From positions 2,480,001 to 2,544,000 of the forward strand of contig CAVRXH010000006.1 in NCBI GenBank assembly GCA_963725175.1: a stretch of 64,000 bases of DNA. The letters run 5' to 3'. Both the position numbers and the translations under genes were made by a program. The DNA is from DASUBV01 sp963725175 (GTDB taxonomy: Bacteria; Actinomycetota; Actinomycetes; Streptosporangiales; Streptosporangiaceae). Of this stretch, positions 25,079 to 33,082 are shown piece by piece; the stretch's first letter is position 1; each line of letters opens with the position of its first letter. The notes beneath the pieces are model-generated. The model worked only from the letters and a program-made list of their open reading frames with translations, was not told the origin of the DNA and did no database searches.

Positions 25079-26197
25079 CTACTTCCAGGTGTGGCCGTTC
25101 CAGTGCAGGATCAGGGCACGGGTGCCGGAACTCCCGGACGTGCCGACCACCCAGGCGCTACGGGAGGAGAGGGCCGCGATGCCTTCGAGGCTGCCGCTCG
25201 GGCTAGCCTGCCGCTTCCAGGATTTGCCGTTCCACCGCTCGATCAAGGTCCTGCCAGTGCTGGAGGAACCGACGATCCAGGCGCTGTGAGCCGACAGGGC
25301 GGCCACGGCCTCGGGGAACGGCAGGAAGCCGGCCGGCTTCGGGCCGGGCACCGTCTTCCATGACGTGCCGTTCCAGCGCAGGATCTGGTATCCCCCGCCG
25401 CTGCCGCCGAAGCCGACAGCCCAGACATCGCGGGAAGAGGTCGCGACGATGCTGCTCAGCCCGGAACCGGTGACGCGAGGACGCACCCGCTTCCAGGTCC
25501 TGCCGTTCCACCGCTCGATCAGCGCCCGGCCCTGGCTGGTGGGACTGAAGGTAGCGCCGACCGCCCAGGCGCTGCTGGCAGACGTCGCGACCACGCTGCT
25601 CAGGCCGCACTCCGCCGGGCTAGGGCTGGACACGCGCTTCCAGGCAGTGCCGTTCCACCGCAGGATCAGCGTCCTCGGATGGCTGGAGCCGTAGGAACCT
25701 ACCGCCCAGGCACTGCGTGCCGATGTCGCCGTCACGCCGGCGAGGGAGCTGTCGGAGCCGAGGCTCGGGCTGGGCACCTGCTTCCACACGTGGCCGTTCC
25801 ACCGCAGGATCAGCGTCCTGGAATGACTGGTGCCGTAGTAACCGACCACCCAGGCGTTGCTGGCAGAGGTCGCGGTTATCCGCCGGAGCACGCTTCCGGC
25901 TGGGGCGGGGCTGGGCACCTGCTTCCACGCGGTGCCGTTCCAGCGAAGGATCAGGGGCTTGCCGCCGCTAGTGGCACCGACGGACCAGACGTCCCGAGCC
26001 GAGACGGCGGCCACGCTCACTAGCTGGCCACCGGTCCTGAACGCGGGCATCCGGCCAGCGGCAGTGGACCGAGAGGCACCGGATCTGGCGACAGCAGACC
26101 CAGCGGCGGCCGACGCCGGGGCGACAGCCGCGAGGGCTCCCGCCAGCACCAGCGGCACTACCATGACCGAACGCGCGGCGAGCTGGGGCATACGCAC
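25079..26197 (-). CDS. Secreted seven-bladed beta-propeller protein (WNG repeats)
   Basis: About 372 residues. A signal peptide (MVVPLVLAGALAAVAPASAA) is followed by seven ~45-residue repeats of the form ATSxxxAWxVG...TLILRWNGxxWKxVPSP. These predict a seven-bladed propeller filling the whole mature protein. I chose GTG 26197 or the ATG at 26191, after GGGAGGGGG. The frame stays open to 26347, but the extra N-terminus has no export signal. No enzymatic motif was seen, so a binding or scaffold role is likely. A second propeller gene lies just upstream on the same strand. Confidence 0.75.
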   Translation of the reverse strand: MRMPQLAARSVMVVPLVLAGALAAVAPASAAAGSAVARSGASRSTAAGRMPAFRTGGQLVSVAAVSARDVWSVGATSGGKPLILRWNGTAWKQVPSPAPAGSVLRRITATSASNAWVVGYYGTSHSRTLILRWNGHVWKQVPSPSLGSDSSLAGVTATSARSAWAVGSYGSSHPRTLILRWNGTAWKRVSSPSPAECGLSSVVATSASSAWAVGATFSPTSQGRALIERWNGRTWKRVRPRVTGSGLSSIVATSSRDVWAVGFGGSGGGYQILRWNGTSWKTVPGPKPAGFLPFPEAVAALSAHSAWIVGSSSTGRTLIERWNGKSWKRQASPSGSLEGIAALSSRSAWVVGTSGSSGTRALILHWNGHTWK

Positions 26198-26418
26198 CGG
26201 CTGCCACCCCCTCCCTGGAAGGCCGGGCTGCTCAGCCGGTCCCGTGCCGGGAACGGCTAGCCCCGGCCGACATTGGCAGAACAGCCGCGAGAGGTGCCAG
26301 GCACCGCCCGCAGCCCCGAGCATGGCAGCGGGCGCAGACCTGGGCAAGATATGACAAGCTCCCGGATACGCGGATGTTGCCCTACACCAAGCCTGGCCGC
26401 GACCCTTTCAGGGTTCGC

Positions 26419-27564
26419 TCACCGTCCCGGCAGTGCGCTCCACCTGGCCGCCAGCGGTGCCTGGAGGGCGGGGCCGCCTTGGTAGGCGTCCCCGATCGCC
26501 AGGCAGCTCACCGTTGAGGGGCAGGACACCCCGGTCATGGACAAGGCGACGCCGAGGGCACCGGGCACCTGCTGAATCTTCCAGCGGTGGCCATTCCAAT
26601 GCTCGGCCACGGCGATTTGAGCCTCGCCCGCGGCGTCCACGGCCTGGCCGACAGCGGTGCAGCTGATGGCCGCGGCACACGACACCGCACCGAACCCCGG
26701 GTTGGTGCCTGGGGCTGGGGTGACCTGGATCCTCCAGCGGTAACCGTTCCAGTGATCAGCGATCAGACCCGTGTCACCGGTTGCGTTGCTGTAGTAGGTG
26801 CCCACTGCGGTACAGCTGTCCGTGGTGTCGCACGAGACTGCCTGGAAGCTCGCAATACTGTCGACCGGGCCGGGGAGCGGCTGAACCTGCCAGTGTGAGC
26901 CCCTCCACCGCTCGACTCCAGGGCCACCCGTCGCCACGCAGCGCCGCGCCGCCGCACAGGAGACCGACGTCGCGCCGACCGGCAGGACCTGCGCCCACCA
27001 TCGGATGCCGTTCCAGTGCTCGGCTATCTCGGGTCCGACCGCAGTACATCGGTATGCCGACGCACATGACACGCCCACAAGCTCGCCTGCACCGCCAGTA
27101 GCCGCGTTGGGCGTTCGCTGCACCGTCCATCGACGGCCGTTCCAGTGCTCTGCCAGCGGCGAATTCGTCAAGCTCCCGGTGGAGCCAACCGCGGTGCAGT
27201 TCTTGGCCGATACGCAGGACACCGCCTGGAGCACCGAGGTGGCATCCGGGCTCGGCGGCAGCTGAAGCTTCCAGTCCCGGCCGTTCCAGCGCTCCGCCAC
27301 CGTGCCGCTGACCGGCCCGGAGTCGTTGCCGTAGAGGTACAGGTACGACCCAACGGCCATGCACCTGGTGGCCGACGAGCAGGAGACCGCGTTCAGCGTT
27401 GTGCTGGCGACCTGCGACGAACTGGTCGGAGCCGGGAGGGACATGTCGACGGTCCACCCGGCCTTAGTTGTCGCGGGTGAGCCGCCGCTGGCACTTGCCG
27501 CGGCCGGGATTACTAAGACGGCCCCGGCGGCTAACGCCCCGAGCAACACCGCGATTGTGCGCAT
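26419..27564 (-). CDS. Secreted seven-bladed beta-propeller protein with paired cysteines
   Basis: About 381 residues. The signal peptide begins MRTIAVLLGALAAGAVLVIP. Seven repeats follow of the form AVSCxSAxxCxAVG...LAEHWNGxxWxxxxxP. Six carry two cysteines, probably one disulfide per blade. The ATG at 27564 follows AGGGTG; the frame extends upstream to 27618 but without a better start. It is a distant relative of the neighbouring propeller at 25079 (same WNG strand, no blade cysteines), suggesting an old tandem duplication. Function unknown, extracellular. Confidence 0.75.
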   Translation of the reverse strand: MRTIAVLLGALAAGAVLVIPAAASASGGSPATTKAGWTVDMSLPAPTSSSQVASTTLNAVSCSSATRCMAVGSYLYLYGNDSGPVSGTVAERWNGRDWKLQLPPSPDATSVLQAVSCVSAKNCTAVGSTGSLTNSPLAEHWNGRRWTVQRTPNAATGGAGELVGVSCASAYRCTAVGPEIAEHWNGIRWWAQVLPVGATSVSCAAARRCVATGGPGVERWRGSHWQVQPLPGPVDSIASFQAVSCDTTDSCTAVGTYYSNATGDTGLIADHWNGYRWRIQVTPAPGTNPGFGAVSCAAAISCTAVGQAVDAAGEAQIAVAEHWNGHRWKIQQVPGALGVALSMTGVSCPSTVSCLAIGDAYQGGPALQAPLAARWSALPGR

Positions 27565-27720
27565 AGCTTCACCCTGCGATTCCTGCCTGCCCCCGAGCTC
27601 TTTCAGTATGACAAGCATGAGGCGACGCCACTACCCGGCGTGCACGGCGCAGCGGTGATTCGTCTTAGGATCGGCTGTGTTCATGAGTCTGGCCCCGAGC
27701 TTGCAAGGGAGCGCATAGTC

Positions 27721-28695
27721 ATGAAGTCAGGGGTTCGGGTAGCGGTGGCAGGTGTGGCCACCCTGGCTGCCGGGTTACTTACATCGGTAACGGCGACGGC
27801 GCAGGCGGCGACACCGAGGTACACGACCATCAGCAAGCAGTCCGCCGCTGATCCGGGTTTCGCGAAGTTCGGGTCGTCGTACTACGTCTACGCGACCGGA
27901 GGCGGCGACGGGATCCTGCCGATCTTCCGCGGATCGTCGCTGACGAAGGGATTCACCAGGGTCGGCAGCGCCTACCCGTCCGCGCCCGCGGGCCTGCACG
28001 CCCTGTGGGCCCCTCATGTCGTAGCGCGCGACGGCCGGTATTTCATGTTCTTCACCGCGGCCAAGGGGACCGGCCCGCACTGTGTCTACTGGGCGGTGGC
28101 GCCGACACCGACCGGCGCCTTCTCCGCACCGCACCTGGCGACCTGCGCGAACGCGGCCGGGTGGGAGGCGATCGACCCCACCGTCTACAAGACCGCGAGC
28201 GGGCAGAGTTACCTGGTGTGGAAGCGCGGTCACTATCACCCCGGCTTCCCGAACGGCACGTTCCAGATCCGGGCCCGCAAGCTGACGTTCTCGGGGTCCG
28301 GCGTGAAATTTACGGGCGGACGCAACCCATCCCTGATCCTGGCTCAGATTCCCGACGGCCTTGTGATGGAGGCGCCCAGCCTGATCGCTCACGGCGGGAA
28401 AGTCTGGCTCTTCGTCTCGCGGGGCCGCTTCGATACCAACGCGTATCACACCGACGCCTGGGTGGCGAAGCGCTTCGGCCCCGGCTTCACATACTCCAAC
28501 CACGTGATGGCCACGGGCCAGGGCTACGGTTTCGGCCCTGGTGGCGCCGAGGTCATTACCGATACCGGCGGCACCGTTCGTATCGCTTACCACGTCTGGG
28601 AGACGACCAAGCCGAAGCCCCATAAAAAAAATGACAGGCGTATCGTCCGCGTCGCCACTGTCACCTGGCCAGGCGGCAAGCCTCACGTCGCCTAG
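27721..28695 (+). CDS. Secreted glycoside hydrolase family 43-like protein
   Basis: About 324 residues. The signal peptide MKSGVRVAVAGVATLAAGLL ends in AQA. The mature part looks like a five-bladed GH43-type propeller: ADPGFAKFGSSYYVYATGGG carries the candidate catalytic Asp. ALWAPHVVARDGRYFMFFTA and EAIDPTVYKTASGQSYLVWK (second Asp) follow, then VMEAPSLIAHGGKVWLFVS with the Glu. The ATG at 27721 follows GGGAGC; upstream in-frame codons lack a signal sequence. GH43 enzymes cleave arabinose- or xylose-containing glycans. Its 3' end overlaps the DoxX remnant by 4 bp. Confidence 0.75.
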   Translation: MKSGVRVAVAGVATLAAGLLTSVTATAQAATPRYTTISKQSAADPGFAKFGSSYYVYATGGGDGILPIFRGSSLTKGFTRVGSAYPSAPAGLHALWAPHVVARDGRYFMFFTAAKGTGPHCVYWAVAPTPTGAFSAPHLATCANAAGWEAIDPTVYKTASGQSYLVWKRGHYHPGFPNGTFQIRARKLTFSGSGVKFTGGRNPSLILAQIPDGLVMEAPSLIAHGGKVWLFVSRGRFDTNAYHTDAWVAKRFGPGFTYSNHVMATGQGYGFGPGGAEVITDTGGTVRIAYHVWETTKPKPHKKNDRRIVRVATVTWPGGKPHVA

Positions 28696-29118
28696 GCCTG
28701 GCGGACCGTGATGAAGGTCAGCGATGCGAACCGGGGCCAGCGGCTGGCGAGCCTGGAGTCCAGCGAGGGCGCTGCCGCGCGGACGGCGCGCGGCACGGCG
28801 AGCAGCAGCGCGGCGAAGAGCACGGAGTACATGACCGCGCAGCCGATGTCCGTGGAGCCGCTCAGGTAGGGCCCGCCGAAGCCCTCGCCCGCCCCCCAGA
28901 TCGCCAGGCCGAAGACGGCGCCGAAGATGAAGCCGGCGCGCTGCGCGATCCCCAGGAGCAGGGACAGGCAGATCGCCGTCTCGGCCACTGCCCCAGATGA
29001 GGCCGAACAGCAGCCGCACTACCCAGTAGCGGCGGACGTTCTGCGGGCCGGCCGGGTTCCCGGTACCCGGATTCTCCTGGCCGGGCGATGCCGCGCGCTC
29101 CAGCGTTCCTGATTCCAC
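28692..29118 (-). pseudogene. DoxX-family membrane protein remnant (internal deletion plus frameshift)
   Basis: A GTG start with a perfect AGGAGG gives 43 residues ending RRYWVVRLLFGLIWG, the typical first helix of a DoxX-like protein. The reading then breaks. The expected C-terminal half (AETAICLSLLLGIAQRAGFI, AIWGAGEGFGGPYLSGSTDI) is present in another frame down to 28692. The region that should lie between the first helix and AVAETA, roughly 50-60 residues, is missing. Both a deletion and a frame change are therefore needed to explain it, so this gene is very likely dead. Confidence 0.75.
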
Positions 29119-29293
29119 GCCGTCCTCCTCATGCCGGTGCCTGCTGTGGGGACTAGTTCGCTGGATGGCCCCTGCCGGTTTGCGTGCGCGGCAACCTGCC
29201 TGCCGTTCGGCCGCCGAAGTTGATCATGAACTAAGCGGGCCGGTGCCGCGAATACCCGCCGTCACAGCACGCCGCCGAGAGAAATGAGCTGCC

Positions 29294-29689
29294 ATGCGGG
29301 TCACCGGACTGGCGCTGCGCGTGCTGATCGCGGCAGGCCTGGGAGTCAGCGCCTACGTGCACGCCGACCTCGCGCCGGTCTACGACGGGATCCGGGCATC
29401 GGTCAGCCAGGGAGACCTGTTCCGGATCGACGCGGCGGCGGCATCCCTGGCCGCGCTGGTCGTGCTGGTCATTGGCCGGCGGACCGGATTCGCGCTCGCC
29501 TTCGTGGTCGCCGCCACCTCACTCGGCGCGATCTTGCTGTACCGGTACGTCAACATCGGCCAGCTCGGACCGCTGCCGAACATGTACGAGCCGGCCTGGT
29601 TCACCGAGAAGTCGATAGCCGCTGTCGCCGAAGCCGCCGCCACCGTGCTGGCGGCCTGCGGCCTGTTGTGGGAGGTAAGAAAGCGATGA
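29294..29689 (+). CDS. Small four-helix membrane protein
   Basis: 131 residues with about four transmembrane segments (near 5-22, 46-62, 66-88 and 106-125) and a conserved-looking NMYEPAWFTEKSIAAVAEAA stretch before the last helix. I do not know a specific function. Its stop overlaps the ATG of the cupredoxin gene (ATGA), placing it first in the operon that runs through the sigma factor. ATG 29294 follows GAGAG. Confidence 0.7.
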   Translation: MRVTGLALRVLIAAGLGVSAYVHADLAPVYDGIRASVSQGDLFRIDAAAASLAALVVLVIGRRTGFALAFVVAATSLGAILLYRYVNIGQLGPLPNMYEPAWFTEKSIAAVAEAAATVLAACGLLWEVRKR

Positions 29690-30117
29690 AGTCGAAGCTG
29701 ACCGGACGCTGGCCTGGGTGGCTGGCGGCAAGCGCGATAGCGGCGGCGGTCGCGGTGGCCGGCTGCGCGGGGACTTCCTCGCCGACGGCGTCGGGTGCCG
29801 GCGCCTCGGCCTCGGGCGGGCCCGCGGCGGCTGCCGCCAGCCAGCACGTGACCATCATGGGCAACAGCAGCCTGCGGTTCAGCCCGATGACCGTGCACGT
29901 CCGTACCGGTGCCGTCCGCATCACCCTGAAGGACATGGGCGCCTATCCGCACAACATCGTCATCCCCGCCCTCGGCGTGACCTCGAAGACGGTCACCGGC
30001 GACCCGGGCTCGGATGAGGTCACCTTCACGGTCACGTTCAAGCACCAGGGCCGTTACCCGTTCCATTGCCAGTACCACCAGAGCGCCGGCATGGTCGGAG
30101 TGTTCGTCGTCTCATGA
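29686..30117 (+). CDS. Cupredoxin-like (plastocyanin-type) lipoprotein
   Basis: 143 residues. It has a lipoprotein signal with VAGC (Cys near 27), an Ala/Ser/Gly linker, then a cupredoxin fold (about 52-143). The type 1 copper site is readable: His in YPHNIVIP, then Cys in FHCQYHQSAGMVGVF with the following His and Met. It is probably a membrane-tethered electron carrier or copper protein on the outer face. The ribosome site GGAGG overlaps the end of the previous gene. It is followed by an ECF sigma gene with ATGA overlap. Confidence 0.85.
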   Translation: MKSKLTGRWPGWLAASAIAAAVAVAGCAGTSSPTASGAGASASGGPAAAAASQHVTIMGNSSLRFSPMTVHVRTGAVRITLKDMGAYPHNIVIPALGVTSKTVTGDPGSDEVTFTVTFKHQGRYPFHCQYHQSAGMVGVFVVS

Positions 30118-30833
30118 CCAGCCTCGCCGCTGCATCAGCCGCATCGGCCGCATCGGTGCTGCCTCAGGGCAAGCCGGATCCCGGCCGGCTGCGAATGCCT
30201 GGCGTGTTGCCAATGCTGGCCAGAGGATTCGCTGGCCACGGAGCTCCCGCGCCTTCGCCGCTGGATGTCACCCTGGTCGATCTCGTCGCAGCGCGCGACC
30301 CCGACGCGCTCGCGACCCTCTACCAGCGGCATGGCTCCGCGTGCTACCGGCTCGCACGGCAGATTACGGCGAACGCCACGCTCGCCGAGGATGCCGTTCA
30401 GGAGGCGTTCGTCGGGCTGTGGAAATCGCCGGGCTCCTACCTGCGGGGCCGGGCCAGCGTGCGGAGCTGGCTGCTCAGCCTGACCCACCATAAGGCCGTG
30501 GACCTGGTCCGCAGGGAGACCGCCGAGCAGCGCCGGCAGAACGCGCAGGCAGTCCAGCAGGCAGTCGAGCAGCCCGTCGGCGAGGATCCCGCGGTAGCAG
30601 CCTGGCGCGAGATTCAGGCGGCTGAAGTCAGGGCCGCGCTGCTGGAACTGCCCGAGGCGCAGCGCAGGGCTTTGACGCTGGCCTACTTCGGCGGATATAC
30701 CCAGAGCCAGATAGCGGATCTCACTGGCGTACCACTGGGGACGGTCAAGACGCGGATGTTCTCGGCGATGCGGCGGCTGCGGCTGCGGCTCGCCCCGATG
30801 GGCGGCGTGCCAGGGGAGGGTCACCGTGACTGA
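30114..30833 (+). CDS. ECF-type RNA polymerase sigma factor
   Basis: 239 residues from the ATG that overlaps the cupredoxin stop. A low-complexity N-terminal extension (~50 residues) precedes region 2 (LYQRHGSACYRLARQITANA, AEDAVQEAFVGLWK, RSWLLSLTHHKAVDLVRRE). A Gln-rich linker follows, then region 4 (LPEAQRRALTLAYFGGYTQS, LTGVPLGTVKTRMFSAMRRL). The gene is directly followed by its anti-sigma factor. Being in one operon with a cupredoxin and a His-containing lipoprotein, it may respond to redox or copper stress; that is inference. Confidence 0.9.
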   Translation: MTSLAAASAASAASVLPQGKPDPGRLRMPGVLPMLARGFAGHGAPAPSPLDVTLVDLVAARDPDALATLYQRHGSACYRLARQITANATLAEDAVQEAFVGLWKSPGSYLRGRASVRSWLLSLTHHKAVDLVRRETAEQRRQNAQAVQQAVEQPVGEDPAVAAWREIQAAEVRAALLELPEAQRRALTLAYFGGYTQSQIADLTGVPLGTVKTRMFSAMRRLRLRLAPMGGVPGEGHRD

Positions 30834-31149
30834 TCAGACGCGGGATCACGCGCGCTATGACGAGCTTGCCGCCGGCTACGCCGTGCACGCGCTTGACCCC
30901 GGCGACGACGCCGAATTCCGCGCTCACCTGCCGGGCTGCCCGCGCTGCCAGGCCGCCCTTGGCGATTTCACCGAGGTGACCGCCGCGCTTGGCGACAACT
31001 GGCTGACAGCGGAGCCGAGCCCGCAGCTCGGCGAGCGGATCATGGCGGCGGTCACGGAAGACCTGGCGGCCGGCTCTGGCCGCGGTGCCGCGGCCGGCGG
31101 CGTTCCCGGTCAGCCCGGAGAGGATCAGGGTGGCCAGCGGCCACGGTGA
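30826..31149 (+). CDS. Anti-sigma factor, N-terminal zinc-binding domain (first part of a split gene)
   Basis: 107 residues. The anti-sigma domain has the zinc motif HLPGCPRC preceded by a His in the first helix (HARYDELAAGYAVHALDPGD), the ZAS fold that sequesters ECF sigma factors. It starts 8 nt inside the sigma gene. The tail after about residue 90 loses coding character. The membrane and C-terminal domain normally fused to it are in another frame from 31146, with a GTGA overlap, and a high-GC3 segment (AAFPVSPERIRVASGHG) lies in the third frame between them. Probably one gene with two indels rather than a natural split. Confidence 0.7.
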   Translation: MTDQTRDHARYDELAAGYAVHALDPGDDAEFRAHLPGCPRCQAALGDFTEVTAALGDNWLTAEPSPQLGERIMAAVTEDLAAGSGRGAAAGGVPGQPGEDQGGQRPR

Positions 31150-31640
31150 CCGACCTGGCGCAGGCCCGGCGCCAGCGCCGGCTGCGGACGATCGCCAGCG
31201 CGGCGGCCGCGGCCGCGGTGCTGGCCGCGGGCGGTGCGGTCTGGGGCGGGCTCTCGGGCACCGGGAGCACCCCGGCCGGGCCGACAGCAGGCTGCGTGCA
31301 CGCCGGATCCTGCCGCGAGGTGACGCTGACGGATGCCAGCTCCCGCACACTCGCGGCCAAGGTCATCGTCACTGGGGGAACTGCCTGGCTGATCCCGTCC
31401 GGGCTGCCCAGGGACGACACCGCGACGCAGGTCTACGTGCTCTGGCAGATCACCGGCGCGCATACCCCGCTCGCCGTGGGTTCCTTCGATGTCACCGGTC
31501 ATGGGGACAAGCCCATGCTGATCGGCAAGCTAGCCGTTCCCTACCGCGGCACCTGGGCGTTCGCCGTCAGCATCGAGCACGGCCGGACGATACCGGCCAC
31601 CCCGTCGCACCCCGTGGCGCTCGGCCAGGTTCTTTCCTAG
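31146..31640 (+). CDS. Anti-sigma factor, membrane and RskA-like C-terminal domain (second part of a split gene)
   Basis: 164 residues. A basic cytoplasmic start (ARRQRRLRTIASAAAAAAVL) leads into one transmembrane segment (about 18-37). An extracytoplasmic RskA-type beta domain follows (VTLTDASSRTLAAKVIVTGG, TQVYVLWQITGAHTPLAVGS, PYRGTWAFAVSIEHG). In normal proteins this follows the zinc domain in one chain. If really separate, signal transmission to the soluble half would be lost. A GTG start in a GTGA overlap could allow coupling, but no ribosome site is clear. Confidence 0.7.
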   Translation: MTDLAQARRQRRLRTIASAAAAAAVLAAGGAVWGGLSGTGSTPAGPTAGCVHAGSCREVTLTDASSRTLAAKVIVTGGTAWLIPSGLPRDDTATQVYVLWQITGAHTPLAVGSFDVTGHGDKPMLIGKLAVPYRGTWAFAVSIEHGRTIPATPSHPVALGQVLS

Positions 31641-31756
31641 CCGACTCTGCTCCTGACGCCTGGCCGGCGCTTCTCGTCGCGGATGGCTATGAACCGATCC
31701 GCCGCTGGCCGCGAACACTGCGGACGAACTTCACTCGATCCGAAGGTGAGATAGCG

Positions 31757-33028
31757 ATGCAGAGTAAGGCTCTTGTCCGCGGCGGCGTCGGCCTCGCGGC
31801 CCTGGCCCTGGCGGCCGCCGCCTGCGGCAGCAGCGGCAGCGCGGCCAGCGGCGGCGGCAGCGCGCACTCAGGCTCGGCCAGCACCAGCATGTCCCCCATG
31901 GCGTCGCCGAGCGGGGCCGCCGGATCGCTGACCAACACGGCGGCCGCGCAGCTCTACGCCGGCCTCGACCAGCTGCTCGTCGAGCACGTCGACCTGACCG
32001 CGAACGTGGTGCAGGCGGCGATCACGAAGGGCGCCTCATCTGCGCAGGCCAAGGCGGCGCTCGCCGCGCTTGACCTGAACACTCAGGGGCTCGGCAAGGC
32101 GATCGGCAGCGTGTACGGACCGGCGGCGCAGACGGAGTTCCTGAAGCTGTGGCGCGCGCACATCGGCTACTTCGTCAACTACACCCTCGGCGTCGCCACC
32201 AAGGACCACGCCAAGGTCGCGACCGCCAAGAAGAACCTGGCCGGCTACATCTCCAAGTTCAGCGTCTTCATCGCCGGCGCCACCAAGCTCCCGCAAAGCG
32301 CCGTCGCCGCCGACCTGCAAGGCCACGTCTCCACCCTCGAAACCGCCATCAACGCCATCGTGGCCAAGAGCCCGGACGCCGGGCAGAAGATCGAGATGGC
32401 CGCGATGCACATGAACGGAACGGCCGAGGTCCTGGCCAAGGGCATCGCCAGCTCCAAGAGCATCGCCGGCAACGTCACAGGCGCGAGCTCCTCGCTGCGC
32501 GCCGGCCTGACCGGCCTGCTGATCCAGCACGTCGCGGCCACCGCGTTCGTCGTGCAGACCGCCGCGGCCGCGGGCGGCAACCTGAAGAACCCTGAGGTCA
32601 AGGGCGCGGTGTCCGCGCTGTCGGACAACACCAACCAGCTCGGCACCGCCATCGGCAGCGTGTACGGACCGGCCGCGCAGACGGAGTTCCTGAAGCTGTG
32701 GCGCGCGCACATCGGCTACTTCGTCAACTACACCCTCGGCGTCGCCACCAAGGACCACGCCAAGGTCGCGACCGCCAAGAAGAACCTGGCCGGCTACATC
32801 TCCAAGTTCAGCGTCTTCATCGCCGGCGCCACCAAGCTCCCGCAAAGCGCCGTCGCCGCCGACCTGCAAGGCCACGTCTCCACCCTCGAAACCGCCATCA
32901 ACGCCATCGTGGCCGGCAGCCCGAAGGCCAGCGCCGACCTGCTGGCGGCCGAGAACCACATGGCCGGAACGGGCGCCGTCCTGGCTCAGGGCATCGCGGC
33001 GTCGATGCCAGCGAAGTTCACCTCATAA
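31757..33028 (+). CDS. Lipoprotein with two near-identical helical, His-containing domains
   Basis: 423 residues. The lipoprotein signal has AAAC (Cys near 23) and is followed by a Ser/Gly/Met linker. Two all-helical repeats follow (about 60-240 and 250-420), each with a QHV/EHV...T motif, IGSVYGPAAQTEFLKLWRAH, IGYFVNYTLGVATKDHAKV and a GHVSTL helix. Similar His-rich helical modules occur in some Gram-positive surface proteins, sometimes beside copper-related domains. A metal- or redox-linked role fits the sigma/cupredoxin operon, but this is a guess. ATG 31757 follows AAGGTGAG. The two repeats share a 264-bp almost identical block. Confidence 0.75.
   Translation: MQSKALVRGGVGLAALALAAAACGSSGSAASGGGSAHSGSASTSMSPMASPSGAAGSLTNTAAAQLYAGLDQLLVEHVDLTANVVQAAITKGASSAQAKAALAALDLNTQGLGKAIGSVYGPAAQTEFLKLWRAHIGYFVNYTLGVATKDHAKVATAKKNLAGYISKFSVFIAGATKLPQSAVAADLQGHVSTLETAINAIVAKSPDAGQKIEMAAMHMNGTAEVLAKGIASSKSIAGNVTGASSSLRAGLTGLLIQHVAATAFVVQTAAAAGGNLKNPEVKGAVSALSDNTNQLGTAIGSVYGPAAQTEFLKLWRAHIGYFVNYTLGVATKDHAKVATAKKNLAGYISKFSVFIAGATKLPQSAVAADLQGHVSTLETAINAIVAGSPKASADLLAAENHMAGTGAVLAQGIAASMPAKFTS
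32102..32365 (+). repeat. Internal direct repeat, copy 1 (264 bp)
   Basis: The first copy of a block repeated exactly 549 bp (183 codons) downstream within the same gene. I found a single base difference between the copies (ggcggcgcag versus ggccgcgcag). Sequence outside the block is much more diverged between the two domains. Confidence 0.95.
32651..32914 (+). repeat. Internal direct repeat, copy 2 (264 bp)
   Basis: The second copy of the block at 32102-32365. Near-identity including silent positions means recent duplication or gene conversion between two older domain copies. Confidence 0.95.
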
Positions 33029-33042
33029 GCAGCACCCCGCGG

Positions 33043-33080
33043 CAGAACCCGGCATGGCCCTGTGGCCCGGCCGGGTTTCT
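33043..33080 (+). terminator. Hairpin terminator after the lipoprotein gene
   Basis: The left arm AGAACCCGGC (33043-33052) pairs imperfectly with the right arm GCCGGGTTTCT (33070-33080). It lies just past the lipoprotein stop and before the convergent DUF998 stop, and ends in a short T-rich stretch on the plus strand. Confidence 0.5.
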
Positions 33081-33082
33081 GT

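Noticed and set aside
23163..25289. 708-codon plus-strand frame overlapping the ABC exporter
   Set aside because: It is a frame shadow of the exporter, whose own frame has every ABC motif. The shadow product is Arg/His-rich without domains.
31085..33028. 647-codon frame joining the anti-sigma region to the lipoprotein
   Set aside because: The lipoprotein has its own signal peptide, ATG and ribosome site at 31757. The upstream part of the frame overlaps the anti-sigma domain and is only coding-like for a few codons near 31085-31145.
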